Assembly: GCF_032405125.1 (NCBI RefSeq)
Contig: NC_091071.1
Location: 163,392,001 to 163,456,000, forward strand
DNA length: 64,000 nt
From: Capricornis sumatraensis
Taxonomy: Eukaryota > Chordata > Mammalia > Artiodactyla > Bovidae
Direction: 5' to 3'
Shown: positions 1 through 10,994 of the stretch, in pieces
How positions within the stretch are numbered: the stretch's first letter is position 1
Layout of the letters: every line of letters starts with the position of its first letter
Position numbers and translations under genes: made by a program
Notes under the pieces: model-generated
What the model was told of the DNA's origin: nothing
The model's input: the letters and a program-made list of their open reading frames with translations, nothing else
Databases searched by the model: none

Positions 1-1430
1 CACAACAACCCAACAAGGAAGGCCCTGTGTTAGCCTAGCAACCCTCCTCCTTCCCTCACTTCGGGATTCTTACCTCCAGCCCTCAAGACCCTATGGAGGG
101 TTCCAGACCTATAGGTTAATCCATGGGTCTGAGGGCTCTGGGCTCTTAAATGAGCACCTAATGCCTCTGCCTCCTAGAATGCCTCCAGGGGCATCAGTCC
201 AGAAGAAGGAGGTGCTCTGGGCTGGTAGTCAAGGTTCCATTACTGGAGGCTATGCCACCCTTCTGCGGGTGACCAAAGCTAGTTGTCCCCTCTTGCTGAT
301 TAGCTGCCCTCCTGACATGTGGGGGTGAAGGGTCAGTTGGCATCTGTGGTGCCCTCGAGCTCTAAGATGCCAGTTTCGGGACAAATGGTGACTGCCTGAT
401 CTGGGTGCCCCGGATGCACCAGCGTCAGGGCCAGCAGCATCAGGGACCTTCTGCTCAGGACCTCGTCCTGACCACCTAGCTGCATCCCTTTAGGCCCATT
501 CTCCTCCCTCTCCTAAATAGTCCACGAGGTTTTCCCATGGCCAGCTTGGCTGCTTAGGAAAGCCTCTTGCCTGGGGACTGTTCCAACGGGGATCCTCAGG
601 CAAGTCCAGAAAAACCCACTCCATCTTTGAAACCAAGCTCTTGGTGACGCGGTTCCCAGGCGCCTTGTCCCCTGTCAGCCATGCCCGCCCTGCAGTCAGC
701 GATTCCCTGTGCTCTGCGTCCGTCAAGCAGCTTGTTGAGCCCCTTCTCTGGACTCTGGCCGTCCTCAGTCTCCACAGCCCGGGAGTGGGGAGCTCAAGAG
801 AAGACAAGCATAAAAATCGTTCTTGCACCACACAGAATGTGACCTGGGACTCAGAGGGAGAGAGAGATCACTTCTCACTGGGGATCCCAAGAAAGGCTTT
901 ACGAGATGTCCACTTGAGGTGGATCTTGATGTTGGGAAGTGTTCTGAGAGGGAGAAGGGCTCAAGTGGGGGCGGGGGGGAAATGCTTCCACAAATGCAAG
1001 AAAGTGTTCCTAGACCTCCTGGGCTCACCAACAGCTGGAACTGGACGTGGGTAGCAGCAAGGTGGCCTATGAGCCTGGGACAATGAGTTGTGACTCACTG
1101 TTACAGAGTCACGTGTTGTAGAGTCAGACTTCCGGGCTTGGAAGAGCAGAAGATGTTTTGGCAGTAGTGCTATCCTTCCAGATCCTTCTGGGGCAACCTC
1201 TTACTCCACAGGTGCCATCATCCTGCTTCTTGGGACCTCCTTGCTATTTTCTCCATGGCCACAGGAAGACTCCTCACTCCTCCCAAAGCCTGACCCTCTG
1301 TGTCCCCTTCATCACTCTCCTGGGGTACAGGGACTTGTTTTCTGTGCTCTCTTTGGCTTTTTGATGTGAAATGGAATGTTTCTTTCATTGCTACCAGGAA
1401 ATGCTACCCATATGTGTCCATTCGCTGTCA
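1..1430. other. Upstream flank, no gene recognised
   Basis: This is unique-looking DNA of moderate GC content. Its short open frames (for example at 490-831 and 641-1054) overlap on both strands, lack splice or homology support and resemble no family I know. I see no CpG island and no clear repeat. By human gene order the neighbour to the left would be GPR55 or ITM2C, but no coding exon of either is visible. Confidence 0.5.
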
Positions 1431-1626
1431 CTGTTTAGTTGCTAAGTCGTGTCTGACTCTTTGCAACTGTAGCCTGCCAGGCTCCTCTATCTATGAGATT
1501 CTCCAGGCAAGAATACTGGAGTGGGTTGCCATTTCCTTCTCCAGGGGACCTTCTTGGCCCAGGGAGCAAACCCAGGTCTCCTGATTGGCAGGCGGACTCT
1601 TTACCACTGAGCAACGTAGGAAGCCC
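1431..1626 (-). repeat. Bov-tA SINE
   Basis: A reverse-orientation Bov-tA copy. It runs from the 3' part (gctaagtcgtgtctgactc) to the reversed tRNA-like head (tttaccactgagcaacg, aggaagccc). It is complete apart from scattered substitutions. Confidence 0.92.
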
Positions 1627-1662
1627 ACCCATCCATGTCTACCCATCGCTAATTCACTTAAA

Positions 1663-1936
1663 CCAGTGGTTGTCAACCAGGGGCAACGTCTCGTGCTCAG
1701 TCTCTCTCTCCCTGTGCCCCTCCCCCATCTCTCTCACACACACCACATCCCAGGGACATTTAGCAATGTTGGTAGACATTTGGGGTTGTCACCACTTGGG
1801 TAGAAGGGTGATGGCTACTGTCATCTCATGGGCAGAAGCCACAGATGTGGCTAAACCACTTCCAGTGAAGGACAGCCTCCCAACAAAGACTTTTCTGACC
1901 CAAAATGTCAATAGGGCTGAGATTGAGAAATGATGG
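1663..1936 (+). repeat. MER5A-type DNA transposon remnant
   Basis: It carries the typical MER5A start (ccagtggttgtcaaccaggg), the central part (acatttagcaatgttggtag) and the end (aaaatgtcaatagggctgag ... attgagaaatgatgg). This is a non-autonomous hAT-Charlie element, older than ruminants. Confidence 0.85.
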
Positions 1937-2334
1937 TGTAAACCAAGTTGAGGCCCTCAGTCAAAAGCCCATTGGTGCCTGAAAATCAAATTGTGCAGAG
2001 ATAAATGCCTTAAGAGTTCCTGACCTGACTGCTAAATCAGGACAGGGTTCCCAACTCAGGTCTCCAGTCTCTCTGATTCTAAATTGAATCCCTTGCTGAG
2101 AGATCCATTGCTCTTGACTTCAGAGAATTACCACCTTCTTGCAGACTCACCTGTTCCGTGAACCTCCTCACGCCAAGGGTGAATCAGATTCAACCCAGCT
2201 TTATTGATCTGAGCCTCCTTTCATTTCTAATCCTTTGTGCCTTTGTTTTCATCAATCCTCTTGAGGAATCTTAAAATTCATTAATTTTAAGGCTTGTATA
2301 ATTATCTGACTCCCTAAGAGAAAGAGCCTTGAAT

Positions 2335-2440
2335 GGGACTTATTGATGCCTCCAACCAGCTGTGTGACCTTGGGAAAGTAACTTAACTTCTCTGAACCTC
2401 AGTTTCTCTTTTGCAAAAAGAGAATCATTAACGTGTTTTC
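2335..2440 (+). repeat. MIR SINE remnant
   Basis: The MIR core is visible (agctgtgtgaccttgggaaa, then taacttctctgaacctcag). Confidence 0.85.
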
Positions 2441-2796
2441 AGGCTCTAGAATCCTTAAAATATTTCCTGTCATTTTATATTTCATGTCAGGTCTGGCCTT
2501 ACATGGGGGTTCTCCCTAAACTGTAAAAGGTCTACTCTAAACCGTATCCTGGGGCAAGATTATCAGCCCCCAGACTCTCAAGGTTAATAGTCAAAAACTC
2601 ACCCAACTAGTGACACATTCATGGCAAAGTATCCTACTGGGAATATGTTCTGTGTTGCAGTCCAAGCGTGAAGTTTAAGGCTGTCTTTTTCAATCCTGTT
2701 TCCTCTTCTGTCCTAAAATGGAGATCACATTGTTAACTTCAAGAAAGAGTCATAGTCTCCTAATTGGCATGATGAGTTGGGAGTCTGAGAGATGGT

Positions 2797-3880
2797 CTGC
2801 TATTGTCAGACTGTGTGAATCACAACAAACTGTGGAAAATTCTTAAAGAGATGAGACTACCCGACCACCTTACCTGCCTCCTGAGACACCTGTGTGCAGA
2901 TCAAGAAGCAACAGTGAGAACTAGACGTGGAACAATGCACTGGTTCAAACTCAGGAAAGAGGTGCATCAAGGCTGTTTATTATCACCCTGCTTATTTAAC
3001 TTCTATGCAGAGTATCTCATATGAAGTGCTGGGCTGGAGGAATCACAAGCTGGAATCAAGACTGGTGGGAGAAATATCAACAAGCACAGTTATGCAGATG
3101 ATACCACTCTAATGGCAGAAAGTGAAGAAGAACCAAAGAGCCTCCTGATGAGGGTGAAAGAAGAAAGTGAAAATGTTGGCTTAAAACTCAACATTCAAAA
3201 AACTAAGATCATAGCATCCAGTCCCATCACTTCATGACAGATAGAGTAAAAGTGGAAACAGTGACAGATTTTATCTTCTTGGGCTCCAAAATCACTGTGG
3301 ATGGTGACTGCAGCCATGAAATTAAAAGACGCTTGCTCCTTGGATGGAAAGCTATGACAAACCTAGACAGCATATTCAAAAGCAGAGACATCACTTTGCC
3401 AACAAAGTTCCATGGAGTCAAAGCTATGGTTTTTCCAGTAGTCATGTAGAGGTCTGAGAGTTGGACCATGAAGCAGGCTGAGTGCTGAAGAATTGATGCC
3501 TTTGAACTGTGGTGATGGAGAAGACTCTTGAGAGCCCCTTGGACTGCAAGGAGATCAAACCTGTCAATCCTAAAGGAAATCAACCCTGAATATTCATTGG
3601 AAGGACTGTTGCTAAAGCTGAAGCTCCAATACTTTGGCCACCTGATGCAAAGAGCCGACTCACTAGAAAAGGCCCTGATGCTGGGAAAGATTGAGGGCAA
3701 GAGGAAAAGGGGACAACAGAGGATGAGATGGTTGGATGGCATCACCGACTCAATGGACATAAGTTTGAGCAAATTCCAAGAGATAGTGAAGGACAGGGAA
3801 GCTTGGCGTGCTGCAGTCCATTGGGTCACAAGGAGTCAGACACAACTTAGCAACTGAACAACAGCAACTGTTATTGTCAG
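2797..3880 (+). repeat. BovB (RTE) LINE, 5'-truncated, with target-site duplication
   Basis: The element body is about 2810-3867. It holds the 3' half of the BovB reverse transcriptase and the tail ending in the BovB-type acttagcaactgaacaac. The RT palm region is partly visible (a QGCLLSPCLFNFYAEYL-like stretch near 2970-3020 with a lysine/histidine-altered lead). Internal stops and frameshifts make it non-coding. It is flanked by ctgctattgtcag (2797-2809) and ctgttattgtcag (3868-3880), a 13-bp duplication with one mismatch, which marks a single retroposition event. Confidence 0.93.
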
Positions 3881-4618
3881 TGTAATGAGTTTCAGGAAAG
3901 TTTATTTTTCCAAACAGCTGTTATGTTTTTGTGGAAATTCTTTTCCCCATTGCAATGTTTCTTATCAAAGTTGGGGAACCCCCCCAAGTCCTTTCCCACA
4001 GTGAGGAGAGCCAACTTTGGGAGAAGGGGGAAGCCACTCCAAACGGGATAATCTAGTGTGGGGAAGCAGACAGTGAGACAGTAAAAAGCTGTAGATCTTC
4101 CATGGACCCTCACATCTTTAGTTACCAAAAATTCACAAAATGCATGGTGAAGTGGTTTGTTTGTCTGGAGGGGGTAGGGGTTTCGTGAAAACCAGTGATA
4201 GAGCAAGTGTCTCAGCCAGGGTGTCTTGGAGGGGAATAATGCACAGAGACGCAGGGACACACCAGCAGGCCGGTGCCCAAAGGAGGGTCTCAGTTTGCAG
4301 AATCGCAGGGTCCAAGTTGCCACAGGCTCAGAGGCCAGGCTTAACCAGGTGCCCAGGTCTGTGGCCACCTCCAGGAGCCAAGGAGGACGGAGGGCAGCAG
4401 GCAGGTGTCAACAGAAAATACTGTCCCCAGAGCCCCTGCTGTGGTGGCCACCCTGGCTTTTGTGACCTCACAGGAAGCGGGTGGGTGACTCTTTGCTTCA
4501 GGGCCTCAGCCCAGAAGGGCAGCCTTCCCCCAGGGCAGGGGCACACGGCCCCTCGGCGAGGGAGCCGGGACATTAGGCAGCTCCATGTAGGTGCACGCTT
4601 AGGTCAGGAGGGTCCACC
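3881..4618 (+). promoter_or_regulatory. SPATA3: Probable SPATA3 promoter and 5' leader region
   Basis: This is the unique sequence between the BovB copy and the SPATA3 start codon. GC content rises after about 4440. I can identify neither a TATA box nor a precise start site. An ATG-TAG start-stop unit sits at 4585-4590, only 34 nt before the SPATA3 ATG, and would be a minimal upstream ORF if transcribed. The assignment rests on position only. Confidence 0.45.
4585..4590 (+). promoter_or_regulatory. Start-stop upstream ORF (ATG TAG)
   Basis: An ATG directly followed by TAG lies 34 nt upstream of the SPATA3 ATG. If the leader includes it, a ribosome starting there would stop at once, which can hold back main-frame translation. 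Its context (ctccATGt) is weak. Confidence 0.3.
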
Positions 4619-5027
4619 ATGAAGAAGGGCAAGAGGAAGAAGTCAGAAACGAGGCGCCGGGGCTCCACCTCCCAGCACGCCAGCTCCGAATCCACCCCGC
4701 AGCAGCAGAGCTCAGAGTCCAGTTCCCAGCAGCCTGTCTCCGGATCCAGCCCGCGACCACCCAGCCCCAAGCCCACCTCGCAGCTGCCCAGCTCGGGGTC
4801 GCCCCCCCTGATGCCCAACCCAGCGCCCGCCCCGCCGCCCCCCAGCCCAGGGCCCACCACACAGCAGCCCAGCTCGGGGTGCACCTCACAGCCCAGCAGC
4901 AACTCTACCCCCCCGCAGCCTGCACCCCGAGCCCTCCCAGCTCCAGAAGTCAGCCACAGCCACTCGGCTCGGGACGTCGTGTCTCCAGACCCCAAATCCA
5001 AAGCATCCTCTCAGTCCAGGAAAGCAG
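4619..5027 (+). CDS. SPATA3: SPATA3 coding exon 1
   Basis: Spermatogenesis-associated protein 3 (also called TSARG1) is a small testis-expressed protein of unknown biochemical role. Exon 1 starts at ATG 4619 (A at -3) and encodes 136 residues plus one base. A basic head (MKKGKRKKSETRRRGSTSQH) is followed by a long Ser/Pro/Gln-rich low-complexity tract built from degenerate units of about 10-12 residues (patterns such as SSEST-PQQ and PSSGS-P). The exon closes with a QSRKAG-like junction at a consensus donor, cag|gtgggc. The head, the repeats and the RKAG junction match my memory of human SPATA3. Joined to exons 2 and 3 it gives 229 residues; human is about 192, the extra length lying in the repeat tract. 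No signal peptide or known domain is visible in this frame. Confidence 0.9.
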
Positions 5028-5634
5028 GTGGGCAGCCTTCTTGCTCAAGTGGTTCTAGGCTTTCTGCTGATGGATCCCAGGGCTGCCCCAGAGGCTGATA
5101 ACTCTTCTGATTGGGTCGTGATGTACTGATAATGTGAATTCTGGACCTGTGCAGTGGGGAGTTGTGTGGGTGAGGATGAGGGTGAAGGGTTTGGGGTTCA
5201 TTTTTTTACCCAAGAGACCAGGATTCCTGGGTTTTGTCATTCCTTACCATGTTGAGCCTCTCTAAAGACAGGGTATTCAGACAGATTAACATTCACCATG
5301 GCTCGGTGGGTAGTACTAGCTCCTTGGGAGCCATACATACCCAAATAAACACCAAGGCTGCATTAATAGAAGAATCCAGTGAAGGACAGGGAAGGCAGTC
5401 ATGCTGCTTTACTCTGTCCTCATCAGGCTGTTTGTGTGCTTAAAAGATGCCTAACAATCTAGTCCAAGGAAGATAGTCCAGGTTGGGGAGCTGAGAGGAA
5501 TCGGGGGAGGCAAGAGCCTTCTGGTGTAGGAGACTTGGTTGAGGGAATTGAAGGTTATCTGTCTGTCACCTGGAAGATATGAGTAGATTTGTCCTACGTT
5601 GTTCTCAGATGTCCAACTAAGGGCCCATGGATAG

Positions 5635-5746
5635 GGTTGCCAGATAAAATACAGGCCACCCTGTCAAATTTCAGATAAATAATAAGTGTGTCCTGAATAT
5701 TGCATGGGCATCCTATATTTTTGCTTGCTAAATCTGGCAACTCATC
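5635..5746 (+). repeat. Old interspersed repeat, family uncertain
   Basis: The phrase ggttgccagataaaatacag followed by tttcagataaataataagtg is a common mammalian dispersed motif. I recognise it as repetitive but cannot name the family safely. Confidence 0.5.
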
Positions 5747-5944
5747 CATGGAAGGCACTTGTAGAAGGTAGATTTATGCTCAACTTTAAAAAGTATCCAA
5801 CGATTAGCTCTGTCTGAAAATAGAATGGCAGTCCGGGGAAAGTGGTCCCCCATCTTCTTGGGTAGCCAGAGTCTGAATGACCATGGGATTGTGTCAAGAG
5901 AACTCAAACAGAGTTCAGGAAGTGGTCTGGTTAATACCATGCTA

Positions 5945-6110
5945 CTAATAATGGTAATAGCTAACATTTATCACTGACATTTGACTCAGCCAAGTGATCT
6001 TATTTCACAGTCTTATAAAGGAGATACTAGTATCATCTCCATTTTATGGATGGGGAAACTGAGGCTCAAGCAAGTGTAACAGCTGCCTCTCATGCAGCTG
6101 CTGGTAGCAC
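5945..6110 (-). repeat. MIR SINE remnant
   Basis: Reverse MIR, with aatagctaacatttatc, then tctccattttatggatgggg and aaactgaggctcaagcaag. Confidence 0.85.
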
Positions 6111-6456
6111 TAGGAGGGGAACTTCGGTCTATTCTGACTTTAGAATCCTCCCTCAGCTAGCAATGATCTTCCAATCCTGAAAGGTTTGGTGGTCTGCCCA
6201 GGAGGAAGAACATCCTTTCTGAGCTTCTGAATCCACCTTGAGCCAGTGCCTGTGACTCTGTGGTCCTGAGCCCACCACACTCCCAGGGCCCACAGCTTTC
6301 CCTCTCAGATTGTGTGGACATAAAATAAATGAGAGAAGTAAGGGTGAGTCCTAAGTCTAAGTATGGCTGTGACAACAATATATCTGTGGCCAGGAATCAA
6401 TCCATTAACATATGGAAATGTTTTGAGTATGATACTAAATTTTGTATATGCTATGA

Positions 6457-6929
6457 TCAGAAACATTACTTTGCCAACAAAGGTCCATCTAGTCAAAGCT
6501 ATGGTTTTTCCAGTAGTCATGTATGGATTTGAGAGTTGGACTATAAAGGAAGTTGAGTGCCGAAGAATTGATGCTTTTGAACTGTGGTGTTGGAGAAGAC
6601 TCTTGAGAGTCCCTTGGACTGCAAGGAGATCCAACCAGTCCATCCTAAAGGAGATCAGTCCTGGGTGTTCATTGGAAGGACTGATATTGAAGCTGAAACT
6701 CCAATACTTTGGCCACCTGATGTTCTGACTCATTGGAAAAGATCCTGATGCTGGGAAAGATTGAAGGCGGGAGAAGGGGACAACAGAGGATGAGATGGTT
6801 GGATGGCATCATCAATTCGATGGACATGAGTTTGAGTAAACTCCGGGAGATGGTAATGGACAGGGAAGCCGGGAGCGCTGCAGTCCAAGGGGTCACAAAG
6901 AGTCGGACACGACTGAGCGACTGAACTGA
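6457..6929 (+). repeat. BovB LINE 3' fragment
   Basis: It begins inside the RT 3' region (cattactttgccaacaaagg) and ends with gactgagcgactgaactgat. A short atgatc-type repeat at each side may be the target duplication. A frame of 121 residues (6363-6728) is just the BovB C-terminal region read through. Confidence 0.92.
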
Positions 6930-7239
6930 TGATCGTCAACCACTGAGATAAACCTTTCTGGATTATGGCCTTGAGAACTGATCTGTAGAACACAAGACTT
7001 TCTATTTGCACATCTCTTCATGAATGTGTGTGGCTCACCCCCAGATTGGTGTTCTGTTTGTGGCGGAGGCAAAGCAGGAACTGATGAGTCTCATCCGTGG
7101 TTACAGTGGACACCCACGCTTCTTCTGCCAAAGGAATAGTCTCTCTTGGAGCCAGAGTGGGAAGGAATGTTGGTGATAAGGGATGAGGACCTTTAAATAA
7201 AGGATGCCATATTCTAAAATACAAATCTTTTCATATACA

Positions 7240-7630
7240 GAGAATACTGTAGCTCAAGAAAATACAAGTCTTCCACAAGAATGTCTGTAATCAAGAAGAT
7301 GGACAATTTCAAGCCTCAGTGAGGCTGTGGGGAAGTCAGAACCTTCTCACACTGATGGTGGGAATGTAAAATGGTTAAACTGCCATGGAAAACTGTCCAG
7401 GAGTTCCTCAAAGGGTTAAACATGAAGTCGCCGTCTGATCCAGCAATTCCTGATCTGAGTATATACCTAAGAGAATTAAAGACATACATCCACACCAGAA
7501 CTAAAACAGCAGCATTATTCATCATAGCCGAAAAGTGGAAACAGCTCAATGACCATCAAATGATGAATGGATAAACAACACATGGTACATTCATGCAATG
7601 AAATGCTAGTTGGCAATAAGAAGGAATGAT
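7240..7630 (+). repeat. L1 3' end, first part
   Basis: The end of L1 ORF2 and the start of its 3' UTR (cacactgatggtgggaatgt ... gatccagcaattcctgatct ... ttattcatcatagccg). The L1 resumes after the SINE at 7631-7843. Confidence 0.85.
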
Positions 7631-7843
7631 GGGGACTTCCCTGATGGTCCAGCCATTAAGAATCAAAATTCCAGTGCAGAGGACACAGGTTCCATCCCTG
7701 GTCAGGGAAACTAAGATCCCACATGTCTTGGGGCAACTAAGCCCAGATGCCACAACTATTGAACCTGCATGCTCTGGAGCCCGCACACAACTACAGAAGC
7801 CCTCCCATCACAACCAAGACCCAGTGCAGCCAAAATCAAAGAC
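7631..7843 (+). repeat. CHR/ART-type tRNA-derived SINE inserted in L1
   Basis: It starts ggggacttccctgatggtcc and runs through ccctggtcagggaaactaag to aagacccagtgcagccaaaa. It interrupts the L1 3' end, so it is the younger of the two. Confidence 0.85.
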
Positions 7844-8145
7844 GTGAGTGATGCTGATACGTGCTGCAACACAGATGAACCCCAGACACATTAGACTAAG
7901 TGAGAGAAGGCAGTCTCGAAAAAGCCCACCTATTGTAGGATTCCATTTATGAAATGTCCACAGTAGACAAATCTATTGCCCAGAACTGCAGGGAGTGGAG
8001 AATAGGCAGGGCTGCTAATGGGCTTGGGGGAAGATGGAAAAGTTTGGAATTAGTGATGATGGTTGCATACATTCATGAATATATTGAAAGCCACTGAACA
8101 CTTCAAAGGGGTAAGCTTTATGGAATGGAAATTGTGTGTCCAGTT
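7844..8145 (+). repeat. L1 3' UTR, second part
   Basis: The continuation of the L1 interrupted at 7630 (acacattagactaagtgaga, then gaatatattgaaagccactg). Confidence 0.75.
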
Positions 8146-8310
8146 TGTTTGTTTTTTTCCCCCAGTTTTTTAAAAGGAAAAAAGAAAAATCTTATCTTTA
8201 GAATCCCATCCCTCCCCTTTCCAGGAAAAGTTTCTGTCGTGGGCAAGTCTAAGCAGAATGGGTGTTGATCACTGGCTTCTTGGGCTTTAGGGTTGGCAGC
8301 TCAGTCAAGA

Positions 8311-8561
8311 AGCCAAGACAGGGAATTCCCTGGTGATCCAGTGGCTAAGATTCTGAGCTCCCAACATGGGGGGCCTGGGTTCGATCCTTGACCAGGGAAC
8401 TAGATTCCACATGCCTCAACTAAGAGTTCACATGCCGCAGCTAAAGATCTCACATGCCACAACAGTGATCAAAGATCCTGCAAGCTGCAACTAAGACCCG
8501 GTACAGCCAAATATTATTTTAAAAAATAAAAAATAAAAAAAAAGGAAGAGGGAGCCAAGAC
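8311..8561 (+). repeat. CHR/ART-type SINE with 9-bp target-site duplication
   Basis: The element runs from ggaattccctggtgatccag to an A-rich tail (attttaaaaaataaaaaataa). It is flanked by perfect agccaagac copies at 8311-8319 and 8553-8561. The intact tail and duplication suggest a fairly recent insertion. Confidence 0.9.
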
Positions 8562-8609
8562 GGAAGTAGTTACAGGAGGAAATGATCCATCAGAGAGACC
8601 TCTTGTGAA

Positions 8610-8623
8610 ACAGCAGAGGGCGC
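8610..8623 (+). promoter_or_regulatory. CTCF-like motif in SPATA3 intron 1
   Basis: acagcagagggcgc matches the CTCF core consensus CCASYAGRKGGCRS at 13 of 14 positions. Motif match only; occupancy cannot be judged. Confidence 0.5.
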
Positions 8624-9190
8624 TGTCTCAAAGTTCCTCTGGGACCTGCCGCTCAGGACAGCAATGGGAGACGAGCTTGGGAAAGGATCTCAAAGACGGT
8701 CCACTGGAGTGGTTGTCTTCTGGATGAATCTGTGAGCTCCAGAAAAACAGAACGTGGCTGCTCCAGTGCAGGAATGCCAATGCCATCTCTCCTAGGACGG
8801 GTAGTCCTCTGCTGCCATCCCTTCCCTCGAATTCCGTGGAAAGAGCCCCAAATTGCGAGTTAGTAATCCTGAGCTGAAGCCGGATTCTTCCATCTCCTTA
8901 CTATCAGGGCACATCTTTGATATTTGTTGAGCCTTGGTTTCCTTATTTGTAACCTGAGGATAACAATATTCCCCATCCAGGAGTGCTGACAATGAGATGC
9001 GATGGCTAATGCCATACAGAGCACTGTCCAAATGTGAGCTATTACATGGGTGTTCTCTGTGTTATTCCCAGGTAGCATGCATTATTTCCCCAAGCAGTTG
9101 TTCCTGTCTCCTCTACACAGGCCACTGCTCCTCGCGTGGACACCTCCTGCAGCAGTGCGCCCCTCACCTCTCTCCTTCTCTGTCCAGCAG

Positions 9191-9365
9191 GGCCTCTGAT
9201 TCGAGTGGGCCCGCGCGCAGTCTGTTCCTGTTCCCTTTGTCCCGGCAGCTCTGCTTGCTGGCGTCGTCTGGGCCTCTGCCACAGCCGCATCTTCGATGTC
9301 CTTCTGCCTCGGGCCTGGCCAACCATGTCAGGGAGAGGATTCCCAAACCTCCTCACCTTTTACAG
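9191..9365 (+). CDS. SPATA3: SPATA3 coding exon 2
   Basis: A 175-nt exon, entered in phase 1 and left in phase 2. In the SPATA3 frame it encodes GPLIRVGPRAV, then a cysteine-rich CSCSLCPGSSACWRRLGLC and HSRIFDVLLPRAW..LPNLLTFYR-like text, closely matching human SPATA3 as I remember it. The acceptor is a tandem cagcag: using the second cag gives the human-like KAG-PLI junction, while the first would add one alanine. The donor is tacag|gttctg. Two exon phases in a 175-nt exon mean that skipping it shifts exon 3 into the +1 frame. A Bov-tA fragment starts only about 45 nt beyond the donor. Confidence 0.9.
9296..9365 (+). CDS. Candidate overlapping membrane microprotein, first segment
   Basis: An ATG at 9296, in the +1 frame of SPATA3 exon 2, opens 23 codons (MSFCLGPGQPC...) that reach the same donor at 9365. 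Across the normal exon 2-3 junction this frame continues into the hydrophobic frame of exon 3, giving a 61-residue product. Start context is weak (ttcgATGt), so initiation here would need leaky scanning or another transcript start. The segment itself has no recognisable motif. The hypothesis rests on the exon 3 part. Confidence 0.4.
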
Positions 9366-9412
9366 GTTCTGCAGCCCCTGGGGGGTGCTGGATCTTGGGC
9401 CCACTTCGTATT

Positions 9413-9508
9413 TGCAGTCCTATGGACAGAGGAGCCTGGCAGGCTGTGGTCCCCAGGGTCGCAAAGAGTCAGACACGAATAAAGCAACTGAGCACACACA
9501 CACATGCA
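9413..9508 (+). repeat. Bov-tA SINE 3' fragment with CA tail
   Basis: It runs tatggacagaggagcctggc ... ggtcgcaaagagtcagacac, then a short cacacaca tract. Only the 3' half is present. Confidence 0.88.
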
Positions 9509-10027
9509 CTCAGGCTCCACTGGGGACTCCAGGGCCCAGAGGAAAGCTGCTTCCTCGGGTGGGGCTTCTGGCCTTTTCTGCCTGGACCCACTTGCACAGA
9601 GGGGTGCCAGTTCTCTCCTCTGGGGTTCATTCTTCTTTGCTTCAGAACACACTCTCCCACAGCCCCGCGTCACAAGCTCCCTGTCACTCAGAAGCTCGGT
9701 GATTAAACGCTCTGCCAGGCCACTGCCTCCTTCCGTGGTCTGTGCCATGGGCCAAAGCTTCCCGTTCCTGACCCGCATGTGAACTTCCCCCAGAATTTAG
9801 AGATACCTGTGAATGTAAGTCACGTACCCCTTCTGAGAGGAAGTCCTCCCCCTCCTTCAACAGGCCTCAGGCTATTCCTGGCAGCCCCACAGGGGTCTGT
9901 CCCTGACCCAGTGGCCCCCACCGCCTCACCCTTCTCTTCCTCTCCCACGAAGCCCCCAGGTGGCTGCCACTTCCCCTGGTGGGAAGACACCTGTCCAGGG
10001 AACTCCTCCAGTGGCTTTTGCAGTGGT

Positions 10028-10328
10028 GCAGGGCTACGTACGGAGAAGGCAATGGCACCCCACTCCAGTACTCTTGCCTGGAAAATCCCATGGGCAGAGG
10101 AGCCTGGTGGGCTGCAGTCCATGGGGTCGTGAAGAGTAGGACATGACTGAGCGACTTCACTTTCACTTTTCACTTTCATGCATTGAAGAAGGAAATGGCA
10201 ACCCACTCCAGTGTTCTTGCCTTGAGAATCCCAGGGATGGGGGAGCCTGGTGGGCTGCCATCTATGGGGTCACACAGAGTAGGACACGACTGAAGCAACT
10301 TAGCAGCAGCAGCAGCAGGGCTACGTAC
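10028..10328 (+). repeat. BOV-A2 dimeric SINE with target-site duplication
   Basis: Two Bov-A units head to tail, each beginning gagaaggcaatggca or gaaggaaatggcaac, followed by a CAG-repeat tail. The flanking copies of gcagggctacgtac (10028-10041 and 10315-10328) are identical, so the element is young. Confidence 0.93.
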
Positions 10329-10994
10329 AAGGGCTGGAGCGGGACCTCCACCTCCCCCCAGCTCTGGAAGCCAGGGCAGCCCCACTTATACTCAGATCTC
10401 ACACACGTCCAACAGGAGACGTCTTCCATCTGGGCATCACCCACCCTAAAGCAGAGCCCATCCACCCCCATCTCCATTCTATCCTCTTCCCAGCCCCTCC
10501 CCCACCAACTTCCCTCTCTTGTACATTCTTGAAAATCAGCATCGCTCAGCCTTGTGAAGTGAGGCAAACAGATACCCAGGTGTGTTGGGAGAACATGCCA
10601 GAGCTAAAATGCTCTGCTACCTGGTAAGTCCTGGCTAGGAAGGGCCTCCCCACCCCCACCCCCTCATTGCCATGATCAGCTGTCTTTCCACTCAGTACAT
10701 TCATCCATCTGGTGCCAAGGAGCACCATGGATTCACAAACCATCAAGTAGGAAAACCACCTCTGCATAGGATGCTAGGCATGGTGAGGGAAACCAGAACA
10801 GGGAACTGTACCCTTAAAAATTGTGCCGTCCACATGGTATCTGATTCGTGCTCCTTCCGTGGCCACCAGACCAAGGGGGAAGGCCTGCCTTTCCTCCCCT
10901 CAAGGCCAGGGCCCTAGCTGCCTGCTTCCTTTGCCCCAGGGACCGGTTCTTCACTCATCTTTCTGTTTATGAAATTGCCTTGCTCAGCAGGTCA

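Larger units (their letters stand above)
5028..9190 (+). other. SPATA3: SPATA3 intron 1
   Basis: An intron of 4163 nt with a GT donor at 5028 and an acceptor ending cag-cag at 9185-9190. It holds MIR, a BovB 3' fragment, an L1 3' end split by a SINE, a second SINE with clean duplications, and a CTCF-like motif near 8610. Unique sequence between them shows no further exon. The last ~60 bases are pyrimidine-rich, as expected before an acceptor. Confidence 0.85.
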
